Shown in pieces: positions 10,900-22,699 of a stretch of DNA of 64,000 nt. Location: assembly GCF_022539665.2 (NCBI RefSeq), contig NC_081339.1, forward strand, positions 496,001-560,000, read 5' to 3'. A program made the position numbers and the translations under genes. The notes below the pieces were generated by a model. The model was not told the origin of the DNA. It did not search any database and worked only from the letters and a program-made list of their open reading frames with translations. This stretch comes from Daphnia carinata (taxonomy: Eukaryota > Arthropoda > Branchiopoda > Diplostraca > Daphniidae). Numbering within the stretch: the stretch's first letter is position 1; each line of letters starts with the position of its first letter.

Positions 10900-11317
10900 C
10901 GCCATACTTCTCGACGGATTCAGCGTGCAAGAATTTCTCCTTTGCTTCTCTGTTTTACCAAAGACCAAGCAATAATGGGACCAACTTGGTCACACCCGGC
11001 AAAAACTTCGCCAGGCCTTGTAGGAAATGACCAAACTATACGGAAAATCCAGGGTATTTGTTACTAAATCGAATGACATTTTTCTCACCCACATAGACCG
11101 CAGTTGGGAGTGCGAAGAAACTCAAAACTCTGCAATCCTGAACCTGTATGAAATTTGGCATAGGGCATCGGCTAGTCACCGTCGAGTCTTAAAAACAGTC
11201 GTCGCCGAAGTAACAGCCCTTCTGAATGCACGGCAACTGATCCATCTTAGCCTGGGCCACGAAGAACCTAATCCGTTAATGCTAAACCAGTTTCTTTATA
11301 GCGGAGTTCGTCCATAA
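10900..11317 (+). pseudogene. BEL/Pao integrase C-terminal remnant in block A1
   Basis: The last frame holds ASHRRVLKTVVAEVTALLNAR and ends NPLMLNQFLYSGVRP, typical of the end of the BEL/Pao integrase core (RxVLxEVxxxLNSRPL...PLTPxHFL). Just upstream, in another frame, NNGTNLV corresponds to the SDNGTNFV motif around the second catalytic Asp. Several stops and frame changes separate the pieces. Copies are at 40000-40412 and, inverted, 51590-51850. It has no working transposition function. Confidence 0.65.
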
Positions 11318-11559
11318 GATATTGGCATATTCTTCAAAAATTTACCAGCGCCCGGTGACCTCCCTCTGTATTCTTCAACGATACGATTTATTCGTTCTGG
11401 GATGTTTCCAAAAAGAAGATGTGCAGTGTGGAGTGGCAACTCGACTGAATGTGATATTTCACCTGGTGCTTTTTTAAAAGTATGAATTGCAATACAATTA
11501 TACTTTACACATGCAGTAAAAATTAAACTGTAACAAAACCTGAAAAAAAACTGTAAAAA

Positions 11560-11850
11560 ATGAAATACCATTTTATTGTTTGAATAATATACTTAACATC
11601 ATGTTTAAACCAATCTTTGTTTTGGAACTTATGTCTTACAAAAGCATTCGAATCCCGTTTCCTGGGACATCAAAGAAAGCATTCCAGTGCGTTGCAGTAA
11701 GAATGATGAACATTAACAATTAGGGTTCAATGACATAGGATGACTTGGAGCTCCTGCGTTGTTTGTTACAAAGAATTTCAGTTTGCCTTCTGTGGATTCC
11801 TTTAGTTTTTTTTCACTTTTGGTTTCAAATATTCAAAAGAAGGTTCAATT
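11560..11850 (-). pseudogene. hAT transposase remnant, block A1 (mostly deleted)
   Basis: Corresponds to the outer ends of the hAT remnant in A2 (40734-41782). About 900 bp are missing at about 11665, where GAATCCCGTTTCC is joined directly to the ATCAAAGAAAGCATTCC sequence. The minus strand retains codons for the hAT-like stretch around NALECF, the counterpart of TRWNAFFDAVE in the other copies. Confidence 0.55.
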
Positions 11851-13510
11851 TGTAGCTAGCGCATCGGTGATGAGTGTGACGAGAGTAAATATCCTTGGCA
11901 CTTCCGTTTTCCTATTAAGTAAACGAAGAATATTATGGATGTAGTCGGGCTGTGATAGATACAACGTTGTTTTCTGGCAATCTGCCAGAAATTCCACTTG
12001 ATGATGTCGTAAATACAGGCTTCGATCAGAAGCGCTTGGATGAAGACCAAATGTCCTTAGGAAAGTGTCGAAAGTGTGATTCCATATTCGATATGCCTGT
12101 TTAATGCGGTATAAGCATTTGTGCAAACGACAGTCCAAATCCTCCTGTCCCGCAGAACAAACCCTTCCGGTTGTTGTCAATAGATCTCTTCGTTTGACTG
12201 CCCGTAGAGGAAAGCGGCCTTTACATCCAGTTAAGACAGTTTCAGATTGTGAACAGCAACAAAATACAGGATGACTCGAAGTGTGTCGTATTAAAGAACT
12301 GATGAGAAGATCTCTCCATAGTTTATCCCGTAACGCTGAGAGAATCCTTTGGCTACCAGCCTGGCTTTGTAGTGTGGGGATGAACCTTGTACATTGAGCT
12401 TTAAATACCTATCGTGCCTTAATAGGTGTACGACCAGGTGGTAGTCGAGAGAGGGACCAGGTTTTGTTCAGTATGAGTGAGTTAAGCTCATCTTGTATTG
12501 CGGCTTTCCATAAACCAGCGTCGGTAGACGCCAAGGCATCTGCGTAATTTGTTGGCTCGTAGAGTTCTTCTTGGTCAGCAATTGATTATAATAATTGCCA
12601 TTGGCGTTTAGGTTCGCGGATGCGCAAAGGGTAAGGCGGTGAGCGTGTTTTATTATTGGAGATACTGATATGCTGTCGTTTGGTAGAGTTGGATTGGGTT
12701 CCTTCTCCAGAACTGGGATATCTACTTGGATTGAGACGTCTGACGGAATAGGCTCGTATGGTGGCTCAGGATCAATGTCAATCCCCCCTGCAACCTGGGG
12801 CATTACATCTTCTCTTGTATTATTTGGGGACCTGTTTTTGATCTTCTTTGGGTGTAGGTACTAGAGTACTAAGAGTCTGGTAAAATAGAATGGGGTAGTA
12901 ATAATGGTATAATAAATAGTATAATCTAGTGTGGGATGAAGTTGCTCGTCGAATATGATTTCCCGGCTGATTTTTTTCCTTCTAGTGGCAGGGTGCCAGG
13001 AATGGTATGCCTTTTGGGTAAGGGAGTATCCTACGAAGAAGCATTTGAGGCCCTTGGAGTCTATCTTGCTGCGGTCAGCTTTTGGAATATGAATATATGC
13101 TGTGATTCCAAACATGCGCAAGTGTGGTATGTTCGTTTTTGTGTGGTGCCACATTTGGTATGAAGAGATTTGCTGTCTCGGACTTCCGCTTCATAAAGTA
13201 AACTGTGTGCCATCCACTGAAGTCATCAGTGAAAATTATGAAGAAACGCAAATCGCTTCTTCTCTGTACGTGCATAGGGCCACATACGTCTGAATGAATT
13301 TGTTGTCCGACTTCATAGGCTCTTGTCCTACCGACACGAAAAGACGAACTCTTCCTTTTTCCGGATATACAACCAAGACAGGACTGCGTTGGAGTGATGT
13401 CGTTGGCTGGTAGTAGTTTTTAGATTACAATAGAGATTTTTTTTAATAAAATGGCAAGATAATCTGATTTGATGCTTGGTCATGTAAAATATACAACATC
13501 GATACGACAT
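11845..13510 (-). pseudogene. Ty1/Copia pol remnant, block A1
   Basis: Minus-strand pieces in order: an integrase core scrap (13275-13075, with FTDDFSGWHTVYFMKRKSE), the integrase C-terminal part (13154-12861, with LRMFGITAYIHIPKADRSK and KCFFVGYSLTQKAY), the acidic/proline linker (12803-12468, with GGIDIDPEPPYEPIPSDVS), and an RT scrap (12180-11845, with CLYRIKQAYRIWNHTFDTFL and LYLRHHQVEF). Stops, frameshifts and internal deletions remove the protease, part of integrase and most of RT, including the YVDD site. Same organisation in 41784-43330 and, inverted, 44660-46080. Confidence 0.8.
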
Positions 13511-13701
13511 TAATTGAATTTCTTGTTAAACAAGGAAATCTTTTCTCATTTTAAGGAAGTAATTCTCCTTCAGCGTGCGCATTTTCAATTAACTTCGCTG
13601 ATGATGGTTATTTAACTAATTTATGTACAAATATCCCGGAATAATTGCGTGCCCTTTCAATACTCAATCTATGAAATGACACCAATGCCTTTTATGTTTC
13701 A

Positions 13702-13773
13702 AGGGGGCACCCAGGTTTGAAATGGCGACATTTCGATCTGCAGTCGTATGCTCTACCACTGAGCTATACCCCC
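13702..13773 (-). tRNA. tRNA-Cys(GCA)-like gene, decayed T arm
   Basis: The minus strand reads GGGGGTATAGCTCAGTGG at its 5' end, has anticodon loop CTGCAGA with GCA, and a CCCCC acceptor 3' strand. Acceptor, D and anticodon arms agree with eukaryotic tRNA-Cys. The T stem (GCCAT against CTGGG) has two mismatches, so a working tRNA is unlikely. Truncated counterparts flank the inversion centre at 43690-43720 and 44435-44455. Confidence 0.7.
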
Positions 13774-14214
13774 ATTACACAACAACGGTCAGAAAAATAA
13801 ATTACTGTTCGAACATTAAAAATAAATAACAAATTTCGTTATTTGATGAGCATTCGACAGGCAGCATTGCGATGGTCAGCTTACCTCATCTTTCATGGCA
13901 TTGGCGTTTGCTGTTCGCTTTAACTATTCAGTCACCTTTCTCTTTCGCGTTAGTATACAATATTAGAATAGATAGTATTTGCTCCAAAATGGGAAGTTAA
14001 TCTGATATGATTCTTGTTGTCGACGCAACAGTAGCTGTGACAAGACTATGTATTCTTTGTCGCGGGGTATTCTTAGTTACAGGGATTGCTAGTTTACCAT
14101 TTACTACATCTTCCTTTATCGTGGACTACGATTTCAACTTAAAACTTGATGAGCATGAGCAGGGTGTGCACATGTATCACAAGCATGAGGTGAAAATATG
14201 ATAACACTATGAGG
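13774..14214. other. spacer between blocks A1 and B1
   Basis: No gene seen. The first about 200 bases (to about 13990) recur inverted at 44230-44430. The rest leads to the Gypsy-2 remnant. Confidence 0.6.
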
Positions 14215-17078
14215 TTAGCATAGTTCCTTGTAAGACTTTAGAGATGGTTGGGGAAATATCTGGTAGTAAGTGACAGATGCAACCGACAGATATTGGGTGA
14301 GAAAATTTAGGCGAGTGAGAGCTTCGGTATGTGAGACACATAAGGTTTTAGCGGAAGTAACGAGGGGGTGTTGACGACGTAGGGCCGTCCGGAACACGTG
14401 ATTCCACGCGTGTCCGATGTCTCTTGGCCAGGGCGGTTCTGTGACAAAGTGGCGACTGCGGGAGCGACCGGTGAAAACCCGTGAAATGGACTCTCGTCAG
14501 TCAGGTGGGTTGTATACTTCTGTGGTAGAAACGATCCATCTTGTGGCAAAGCTGGAAAAGTCTGGGACACTACGGCCTGCGGAGGTGGCATAGCCGAATA
14601 CTGTAAAAGCGGTGAAGAATGTGGAGGAGTTGGGCTGCGTTCTCGTTGTGCATTGATCGCTCGGCGGGTTCTCATGAAGTTTCACTCATCTCGGGTGTGG
14701 ACTACATACGAATGGGTATCTGCAAATACCTTTGTAACATTACCCGGAATCCACTTTCTGGCAACGCTAACTCGGACCGACTGCCCGACGGACAAAACGG
14801 AACCACGGGTGGTGGGGAAACTGCCATGGTTGAATGACGCTGCTGCATTGCTTTTCTGTACCTGCTGCAAGACGGTAGGCGCACTAACGACCCTGGGCTG
14901 GAGTGCGGAGTGGGTTTAAGTAAATGCGCAACGGAAGTGGCGGCCTTTTAGGAGGACTGCGGGTGAGGGAAGAGTTGAGAACACGGGTGTTGAGCGAATT
15001 ACGTTAAGGGCATCCCACGCCGTTTTCACGTCGTCTAGTATTTTTTTCGAGGCGTTGTTTCACCGTCTGTACGGTTCTCTCGGCCAACCCATTTGACTGC
15101 GGGTATTTTGGGGTGTGTTGAATGCCCTTGGAGGCCCAATAGCGCCGGAACTCTGCACTCCCGTATTGGGGTCCATTGTCGGACCGTAGCACGGATGGAA
15201 TCTCAAAATCGACGAAAATCCGATAGAGCTCTGCGATGATTGCAGACGAGACCGTTGACTGAAGCGGGACAAAATATGGCCATTTTCTGTAGTAGTCGAC
15301 GATGAGCAAGTAGGGGACACCTTTGAATTCAAACAGTCTGAGCCCACGACCTGGAAAGCATGCAGCGGGGCCTCAACAGGTTGCAGTGGCTGGGCAGCAT
15401 TTTGGTTTTGATTTTCTTCTCAGGTTGAACACGACGCCACCATGTTTCGGACGATTTTGCGCGTTCGACACTTTTGATTTCTCCGAAGTGGCCAACGTGG
15501 ATTTTCCGTGAGATTTCCTGCAGCAATGATTTCCGGACCATCACCGTTTCCCCTCGAAGAAAAGGCCATCGCATTCTGACAACTCATGCCGAACGTTCGA
15601 AATGGGTTAGTTCGTTATTGGACAATTTCTCTAGTGTTCGGGCCATCCTTTGAAAATCATGTCTCTCACCACTTGTAGGGCGGGATCAGTGGCAGCGGCG
15701 GCGGCGTAACGGGTTCTGGTGTCCCTAGCGGGCATGGCCGACGTAATCACCAAATGTAGGTGCTCATCACTTGATTGTGATTGGTCTTCCGTGGGGATAA
15801 TGGAACTGGAGGCACGGCTGAGGGCATCGGAAAAGAGAGGTCACGTCCTGGTTTATAGATAAAAACTAAGTCGTGTCGTTCAAGTTAAAGGAGGATGCGC
15901 TGGATGCGGAGTGAGCATGATGCCATTGGTTTGTTGAGGAGGCCTGCTAGGGGTTTTTGGCCTGTCCATACACGTATTGGCGAAAACGGTCCAGTCAAAA
16001 CTGAATAACAAGGAGTTCCTTTTCGATCTGCACGTAACGTTTCTGTGTTTCCGTCAGGGTTACGGATGCATAGGCGACAGGCTTGTTGTATTGTAATAAT
16101 ACTGCTCCAAGGACGGTGGGGGAGGCATAGACGGATTCAACCAGAGGAAGATCGGGAGTGCACAGGCGCAGCACTGGCAATCAGGCAAACGCCGCATGGC
16201 ATGTTTAGTATTGCTTCCACCTTGGTTGGTTCAGCCATTAATTGACTTTCTTTGACGATGTGGTCAAGCCAGGGTACTTCCTGCAGGAAGAAATGACACT
16301 TTTTAATGTTTAGACGTAGATGAAAATCGTGAAAGCGACGAAGGACAGCTACCAGGCGTTCACCGAAAAATTTCTCCATGGTGCACTGGCACACCTCGGG
16401 TGCTGATCCAATGTCAAACGGCAGCCGATGGAAATGGAATCGTCCGAAAGAGATCGCCATGTTGCATAAGTATGACGACTCGTTGGATGGAGGTATCTTA
16501 TAAAATCCTGAGGTTGAGTCTAACACACCGAAGAAACGCGCCTTTCCGATCCGTCCAACAGCTCTTCGACAGATGAAATGTTGCCGTTTGATGGTTTTGT
16601 TTAATGCGGTGAGGTCGATACAAATCTAGACATCATTTCCCGGTTTACGACGACCACCGTTGGTCTAAACCACTCTGTGGGTTCGGTAACTCGTGCGATG
16701 ATCCCCACGTCTTCCATTTCTGTGAGCTTTTTCTCGACCGGGTTTCGGAGACGGAACGCCAGGCGTCGGACTGCATATACTTCGGGGTAAACATCTCACC
16801 TTAATGGTATGTTCAGTCGATAGCCGTCCCAAGCCAGTAAATACATCTGCGTAGGGGGCGAGGAAAAAGCAAAAAACATTTGGCGGAGGTGGAAAAGCGG
16901 AGGCGGCAGCAAACCGGGAAAATTGCAGGGAAATGGAGAATTTCTTCAAAACTAACAATGCGCCACAGTTGGATAAAGAATTTGACGACGACGTCCTAAT
17001 ATTTTTGATGAGGGATACCTCCAATACAATGGAACGGACATTTCCAGTCGCTGCCAACACCAGGGTCATCTGAGGCAA
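14215..17078 (-). pseudogene. Gypsy-2 pol remnant (RT, RNase H, integrase), block B1
   Basis: Minus-strand fragments in pol order: N-terminal RT (about 16865-16625, with YADVFTGLGRL), RT (16526-16137, with GRFHFHRLPFDIGSAPEVCQ and LRLNIKKCHFFLQEVPW), RNase H (about 16180-15960, with VAYASVTLTETQKRYVQIEK), integrase core (15309-15004, with LIVDYYRKWPYF, RSDNGPQYGS and NGLAERTVQT), then a Pro/Ser-rich C-terminal tail (to about 14300). The YxDD site is not intact and many stops and frameshifts occur. It resembles the Gypsy type often annotated as K02A2.6-like. Related pieces are at 43733-44230 and 63317-64000, both on the plus strand. Confidence 0.85.
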
Positions 17079-17171
17079 TTACTTCTCATGTCACTTTGAC
17101 AAAAGATGGTGTGTTTTCATTGTATGATTATAGCAATTGGTCAGTTTAATGTTTTAAATTCCCTAATTGCT

Positions 17172-17345
17172 CACAATTATTTTTTCTGTTTTACAGTCCG
17201 AAGGCAAAAGGAAAAAAAGACAACAGGCAAGGTCTTTATAGAAGGATCCCGACGCTCATCGAGGTCTCGAGCACGATTAGAGGCACGATTAGAGGATTCT
17301 TTTTCTTTTGTCGAAGATACTGAACAAAGTGGCTACAAAGGATGA
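17172..17345 (+). other. exon-like basic segment with a good 3' splice site
   Basis: A pyrimidine-rich tract ending TTTTACAG precedes a short basic frame (SRRSSRSRARLEARLED). The same sequence is inverted at 63000-63205. It could be the last exon of an old element or host gene. No family is recognised. Confidence 0.3.
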
Positions 17346-17449
17346 TTGTACCAATGTAGTGTTTGCGATCCATGGATCCATAGGGCCTGTTTCTTCATAA
17401 TTCATATTATTATTTTTCTGTGGTTTTCCTACAAACATTCATTGCGATT

Positions 17450-19700
17450 CCATAATATCACACAAAGTGTGATTAAAAAATCAATAATGGAAAATAATAA
17501 ATATTTGTCGCATTAAGAATCAATTTTTCAATCCTTTGGTTCACATTCCAACATCTTACGACAGAGCCACTGCCATCGTAATTTTTTTGAATGATACAAT
17601 TCGCCATTACCGATTACATGAATATTGTCGCATAATTTTTATAAGATATGCAACATCCATGTAGAGGAAGCTTACACAAGTCTGTCATTCTGTGTCATAG
17701 AATATTTAAAAGTATCTCACAAAATGAAACAATTCGGCAAAGCAATCTGTTCATATTCTACAATTTCAGTTGAACCATCTTCTTCGGGTTGACAATCCAA
17801 AGTCCTACGACTATACCACCGCTTACATATTGAAGCAATAAAATATAATACTTATTACTTAATATTTAGTACGTGGCGTGCTGTCCCAAATAAGCGTCAT
17901 GGGAGCTAATGTAAAGAAATATAGCATTGCTATCCCCCATTAGATAAATATTGTCACATGATTTTTACAAAATATTCAACAGCTATGAAGAGAAAACTTC
18001 AAAGAATCTTTTGGTCCTAATATTTTTGATATTGTTTTAGTTTAAGGTATCTTTAGCGATTTAAAAATATCTCATAAAAAAGGGGATAGTTAAAAAATTT
18101 GGAAAAAGAAATGATAGTGCCCAGACAGTATGGAACCATTCTCCTATAGCTTGGCAATCCAATTTCTTTCGAGTATACCATCTCGAACAACACAAAGTTG
18201 AAAAGCCTAATATGTCATCTAGTATGTAGTCTGCTGTCTCAAATTAGCGTCATGAGACCTTATGTAAAAAACATAAAAATTGCAATTACCGATTAGATGC
18301 ATATTTTCGCATGATTTTCATAAAACATTCAATAGCCATGTTGAGAAAACTTAAACGAATCTATTGATCCTAATATTATTCATAATGTAGTAGTGCAAGG
18401 TATCTATAATGATTTACAAATATCTCACAAAAAAGGGAAAAATGAGGGAATGAGGAAAACGAAATTTGAAAATAGTGCCTTGACAGTACAGAACGATTAT
18501 CGTTTACGATGGCAATCGTACGTCTTACAACTATGCCATTGTTGAGTAAATATTGTTAAAAAGCATAACATGTCTTGTTGTACAGTATATAGTTTGCTGT
18601 CCCAAATTGGCGTCATGGAAACTTGTGTAGAAAACATAAGAATTACAATCCCCCATTAGATAAATATTTTCACGTGATTTTCATAAAATATTCAACAGCC
18701 ATGTAGAGGTAACTTAAACCAATCTATTGATACCAGTATTGATGATATTGCTTTAGTTTAAGATGTTCTTAGTGATTTCAAAATATCTCATCAAATAAGA
18801 AAAAATTCAAAAATAAGGAAACTGAAGTATATGTATAGTACCCATACGGTATAGAACCGTTAGCCTTTTGGTTGTCAATTCAACATCTTACGATAATGCT
18901 ATGGTGGAAGAAAAATTATTTTCAGTATGTAGAATGCTGTCCTAAATTAGCATCACGGGAGCTTGTTTAAAAAATAAAAAATTACAATCACCGATTAGAT
19001 GCATATTTTCACATGATTTTCATAAAAATATTCAATAGCCATGTAGAGAAAACTTAACTGCATCTATTCTCCTAATATTGTTGATATTGTAGTAGTGATT
19101 TAGAAATACTTCACTAAAAAGGGAAAAATGAGGATAAAAAAATTTAAAAATAGTTCCTTGACAGCATAGAACCATTACCCTTTAGGATAGTAATCAATAA
19201 TAAAATGGTTTACAAAATTCATTTGATAAGCATAACATGTCTTTTTGTAATTAGTCTACTGTCCCTAATTAACGTCACGGGGGCTTATAGAAAACATAAG
19301 AATTTAAAGCATTAGTTAGAGGTATATTGTCACATGATTTTCATAAAATATTTAACATCCCTGTAGTGAATGTTTAAGCGAATCTATTAATACCAATATT
19401 TGTTGATATTGCGTTTGTTAATTAAAATAATAAATAGATATTAGCACATGAGCCGCAACGGGTTTTGAACCACAAGCTTTCGAGTTAGTATTCCAATACT
19501 GTATGACTAGGGCACTGTTGTCTACTAATAAATACACAGCCTACCATCGTTGTTTGCTTTATAGTCTGCTGTCCCAATTAGTGCCATTGGTGCTTCTGTA
19601 AAAACTATGGAAATTGCAATCACAGATAGATGAATATAGTAAGCTGGCTAAGATGCGAACATTCCGATTTATAAACGGAATTTAGGCGAACCCTGTGATG
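17450..19700 (-). repeat. tandem array of about 310-360 bp AT-rich units with tRNA-like segments (block C1)
   Basis: The phrase CTGTCCCAAATTAGCGTCATGG recurs, with mismatches, at 17881, 18234, 18597, 18937, 19259 and 19569, giving spacings of 353, 363, 340, 322 and 310. Each unit also has a 'TCACATGATTTTCATAAAATATTCAA' type phrase. Read on the minus strand, each has a tRNA-like segment: a D-arm-like GGCATAGTTGTAAG, then an anticodon-like hairpin, then a T-arm-like GGTTC. The segments differ from unit to unit (for example a GCC-like loop at about 18500). Three units occur inverted at 61610-62990. Confidence 0.7.
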
Positions 19701-20221
19701 TCCATATTAATTGGGAAAATATTAGTTTTGGATGATTAAAATGAATTAACTATCTCTCTTGAATAAGAAAGAAAATCGAATGGTTAAAAAAATGAGCTGA
19801 AATGTATAAAGCATGAATTATAATCGATCGCTATACAGGGTGGAACCACCGACTTTCAAATTTAAAAAAAAATAAAATTATCTTTTATTATCGAGTGATA
19901 TTCATGATTTCATTACATTAAAATCAAACAAAAGAACAGTTTTTTTTCCTAAGATGCAGACGTTTTTGGGGCAGACTATAAGAAATTTGGCAACGTTGCA
20001 CTTATTACAAAAACAAAAACAAACAAATGTAAAGCATTTTATGGTTGGATAATAACAATAAACAAAAGTAAACAAAACTATTTGACATTGAGATAGAGAT
20101 AACAATAAGCAAATGTAAAACAAAAAAAACTTACATATTTAGGTAGAGAATTAGTGAGGAATGAAAAAAAAAATATGAGCTAAAATGTGAGACTTAATAT
20201 AAAACAAGAGAGGGGAATTAT
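19701..20221. other. low-complexity sequence between block C and the LINE
   Basis: Purine- and AT-rich sequence with repeated AACAAACAAATGTAAA-like phrases (about 19995-20130). It may include the LINE 3' untranslated end. No gene seen. Confidence 0.5.
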
Positions 20222-21832
20222 CTAAGGAGGACAAAGTGTTTTCCATAGGCTCTCCACTTCTTCTTGACGTGGTATCCTTAGGTAGGTTCTTGCTTTCCAG
20301 GTGATGAAGAGGTATGCAGCCATAAGAGTAAATGTTTGTCGGAGATTACCTATCGGCCCAAAATGGCCACGAATCAAATCTTCTTTTCTCGAACTGCAGC
20401 CCATTCGACGCATAGTTCCTTCCAACCAGCCCCAAACGTTGAGGCGTGCAGGACACTGGAACATGAGATGCTCATCGGTTTGGAACATGAGATGCTCAGA
20501 AGTCGCTGGTTCGATCTCTCTGATTTCGGGGTGTTGGCAAATTATGTATCACCTCCAGGATCCAATCGGTATTTGGACCATTGGATTCCGCTGCACTAGG
20601 ACGGATGAGGCGAAGAGTTGCTTGATTTGATGCAGGGGTTCCTGAAGGTAAAAGGGCCTCTTCATAGTTGCTACGGGTAGGGTGTTGCCTTTGTAGAGTG
20701 GTAACAAGGTCCGGAGAGGGAAGGACATCCAATAACGAAGTAGAGAGCTTTCTGGACTACTGGGGCCTACAAGGATTCTATACAGGGGGCACAAGAAAAG
20801 GGAACGGTAAAAGAGTTGTGTGTGAACCATTACCAGTCCCCCTTGAATGACAGATCGATCGAGATCGAAGTTCCAACTTTCTTCGGCCTTCTACTTTTCT
20901 ATTTTACCCATCCATAGGAACTTCCGAACAGCCTTTGAAATCTGGTCAGCCATACTTTGGTTGCATGGTAGTACATGAGCAATGAACACAGTTCTGGATA
21001 GAGCCTTTGACTTGATGAAAATCACCCTCTGGTAGAGGTTAAACCGTTGACAGGCATTCTCTCGCAGAATACCATTTATTAGAGCTCCAAATCCCAAGTC
21101 CCAGAGCTTTCGTTTTCTCTTTATTCATCCTTGCCTTTGTCCACTGGCAGAACAATTCAAGGACTTGTCCTGCCCTGGTAAGATCTTTGTCACAAGAAAT
21201 GGAAATGGTGACGTCATCAACAAAGGCTCTGGCAGTGAGTTTTTCATTAAATAATGATACGCCCTGGAGAACTTTAGATAAGCCCACAAGTAATGGCTCA
21301 ATGTATAGGACAAAGAGATGGACGGATAGAGGGCATCCCTGGCGAATCGACTGAGTAACATTAATTACTCCAGCCACCTCCGGTCCGTTGAGGATTGACA
21401 TTCCCGTTACAGAATACATAGTCTGTAACCAAAGGACGAAAGTGGTGGGATAGACCATGACATCCAGAATCCTCTTGAGGACTTCCCTGTTAACCAGGTC
21501 GTAGGCCTTTTCAAAGTCAACTCCAACAATGGCAGCGCCCATACCCCGAATCGACCCATACCCCACCTTTTTTATGAGGCCCTATGGTAGATGACAGTCT
21601 GCCTCAAACGTCTCGCTAAAACAGATGCCATGACTTTGTAGTCACAGTTCAAGAGAGAAAATTGGCCGAATATTAGAAATCCCGCAAAGCCCTGAAGACT
21701 TGGGAATTAGCCTGATCGCCGCTTGTCCCTGCGATGACGTCAGAGTTTCCCTTTCAAGGATATGATTAAACATATCCAAGGAATGGGGTGCGATCACGTC
21801 CCAAAATTCTACGAAAAACTCGTAAGGAATGC
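20222..21832 (-). pseudogene. APE-type LINE ORF2, RT and C-terminal part (block D1, 3' half)
   Basis: Continues the LINE frame of 35476-36870 after the 13.6-kb Gypsy insertion. On the minus strand it shows RT motifs: IVGVDFEKAYDLVNREVL, the QGCPLS box (SIRQGCPLSVHLFVLYIE) and the catalytic motif as AFVDDVTISI, one Asp pair in an F-x-D-D context. The C-terminal end keeps a TDEHLMFQCP zinc-binding-like motif (20488-20222). Stops and frameshifts interrupt it at about 21039, 20890 and 20490. The right-arm copy lacks this C-terminal end. Confidence 0.85.
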
Positions 21833-22666
21833 TGTAAAGCATCTTCCCGTGTGGGAAGACTGACTTTACTGTATTAAGACAAGATGAAATAAAAACGAGC
21901 TCGGAGGCGTATGTCCCACAATGATGGATTTATTATCCTAGATTAAGTATACTACAAGAAGCAAGACATAAGAGAAATAAAGATACAGTAGGGAAACTAA
22001 AGAGAGAGAAGAGAGAGACAATTATAACCAAGTCTTACCGTGATATCACGAGTAGGTAGCGGAAAGAAATTGACACGCAAGCGAACGAGATAAACCTCAT
22101 GCTCACGAAGTCAATTCACAATCAAATAGATTGAACAAGTGTTTAAGAAAAGGACAAATGCACTGTCCAAGACTAACTAAGTTTTCACAGACGCAAATTA
22201 AGGCAAGTTAAGCAAATAAGATTCACAGTAAAAGTACAATTTACTGCGCAATACTACTAACCAAAGAATAAGAGCAACAAGAATAAACTCAGGCGACTAC
22301 CTTACTCAGATGCAAGTTCTTGTCTGATCTTTCCCATATTTTGGGTTCACGATAATCTTCGCATATTGGTAAATTAGTGAGTTGCTGTGCGAGTATTTGC
22401 CACCAATCAAAGATGTTTAAAATGGCGTGATAATGGTGCGATGATGGGTGTCGCCCGTGCCGCCAATCAAAGTTGAAATGAAGATGTTTTATAAGTGGCG
22501 TGATGCTGATGACACATGGATGCGTCAGTTAGCTAGCAGGTGTTCATCTAGGTCACCAGTGTTGAATATATATGTTGTTGCAATAGACATGTTTTTATAC
22601 TAATCACTTATTAAAGATACTACAGAAAGGGCATATAAGTTGAAGATGTATATTGGCTTCGTTACA
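21833..22666 (-). repeat. 3' LTR of the 13.6-kb Gypsy
   Basis: Aligns along its full length with 34652-35475 apart from a few substitutions and short indels (for example an extra AGTTGAAATGA near 22470). Outer flank ATGC. Confidence 0.93.
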
Positions 22667-22679
22667 TCACTCCCGGCGG
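22667..22679 (-). other. polypurine tract next to the 3' LTR
   Basis: The minus strand reads CCGCCGGGAGTGA directly before the LTR start TGTAAC. The short GGGAGTGA ending is the usual form of a Gypsy plus-strand primer. Confidence 0.55.
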
Positions 22680-22699
22680 CGTTAGATTACGTCCCGTAA

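Noticed and set aside
14001-14210. 64-codon plus-strand frame at 14007-14201 as a small secreted protein
   Set aside because: No signal-peptide pattern or homology visible, and it sits in degenerate repeat spacer.
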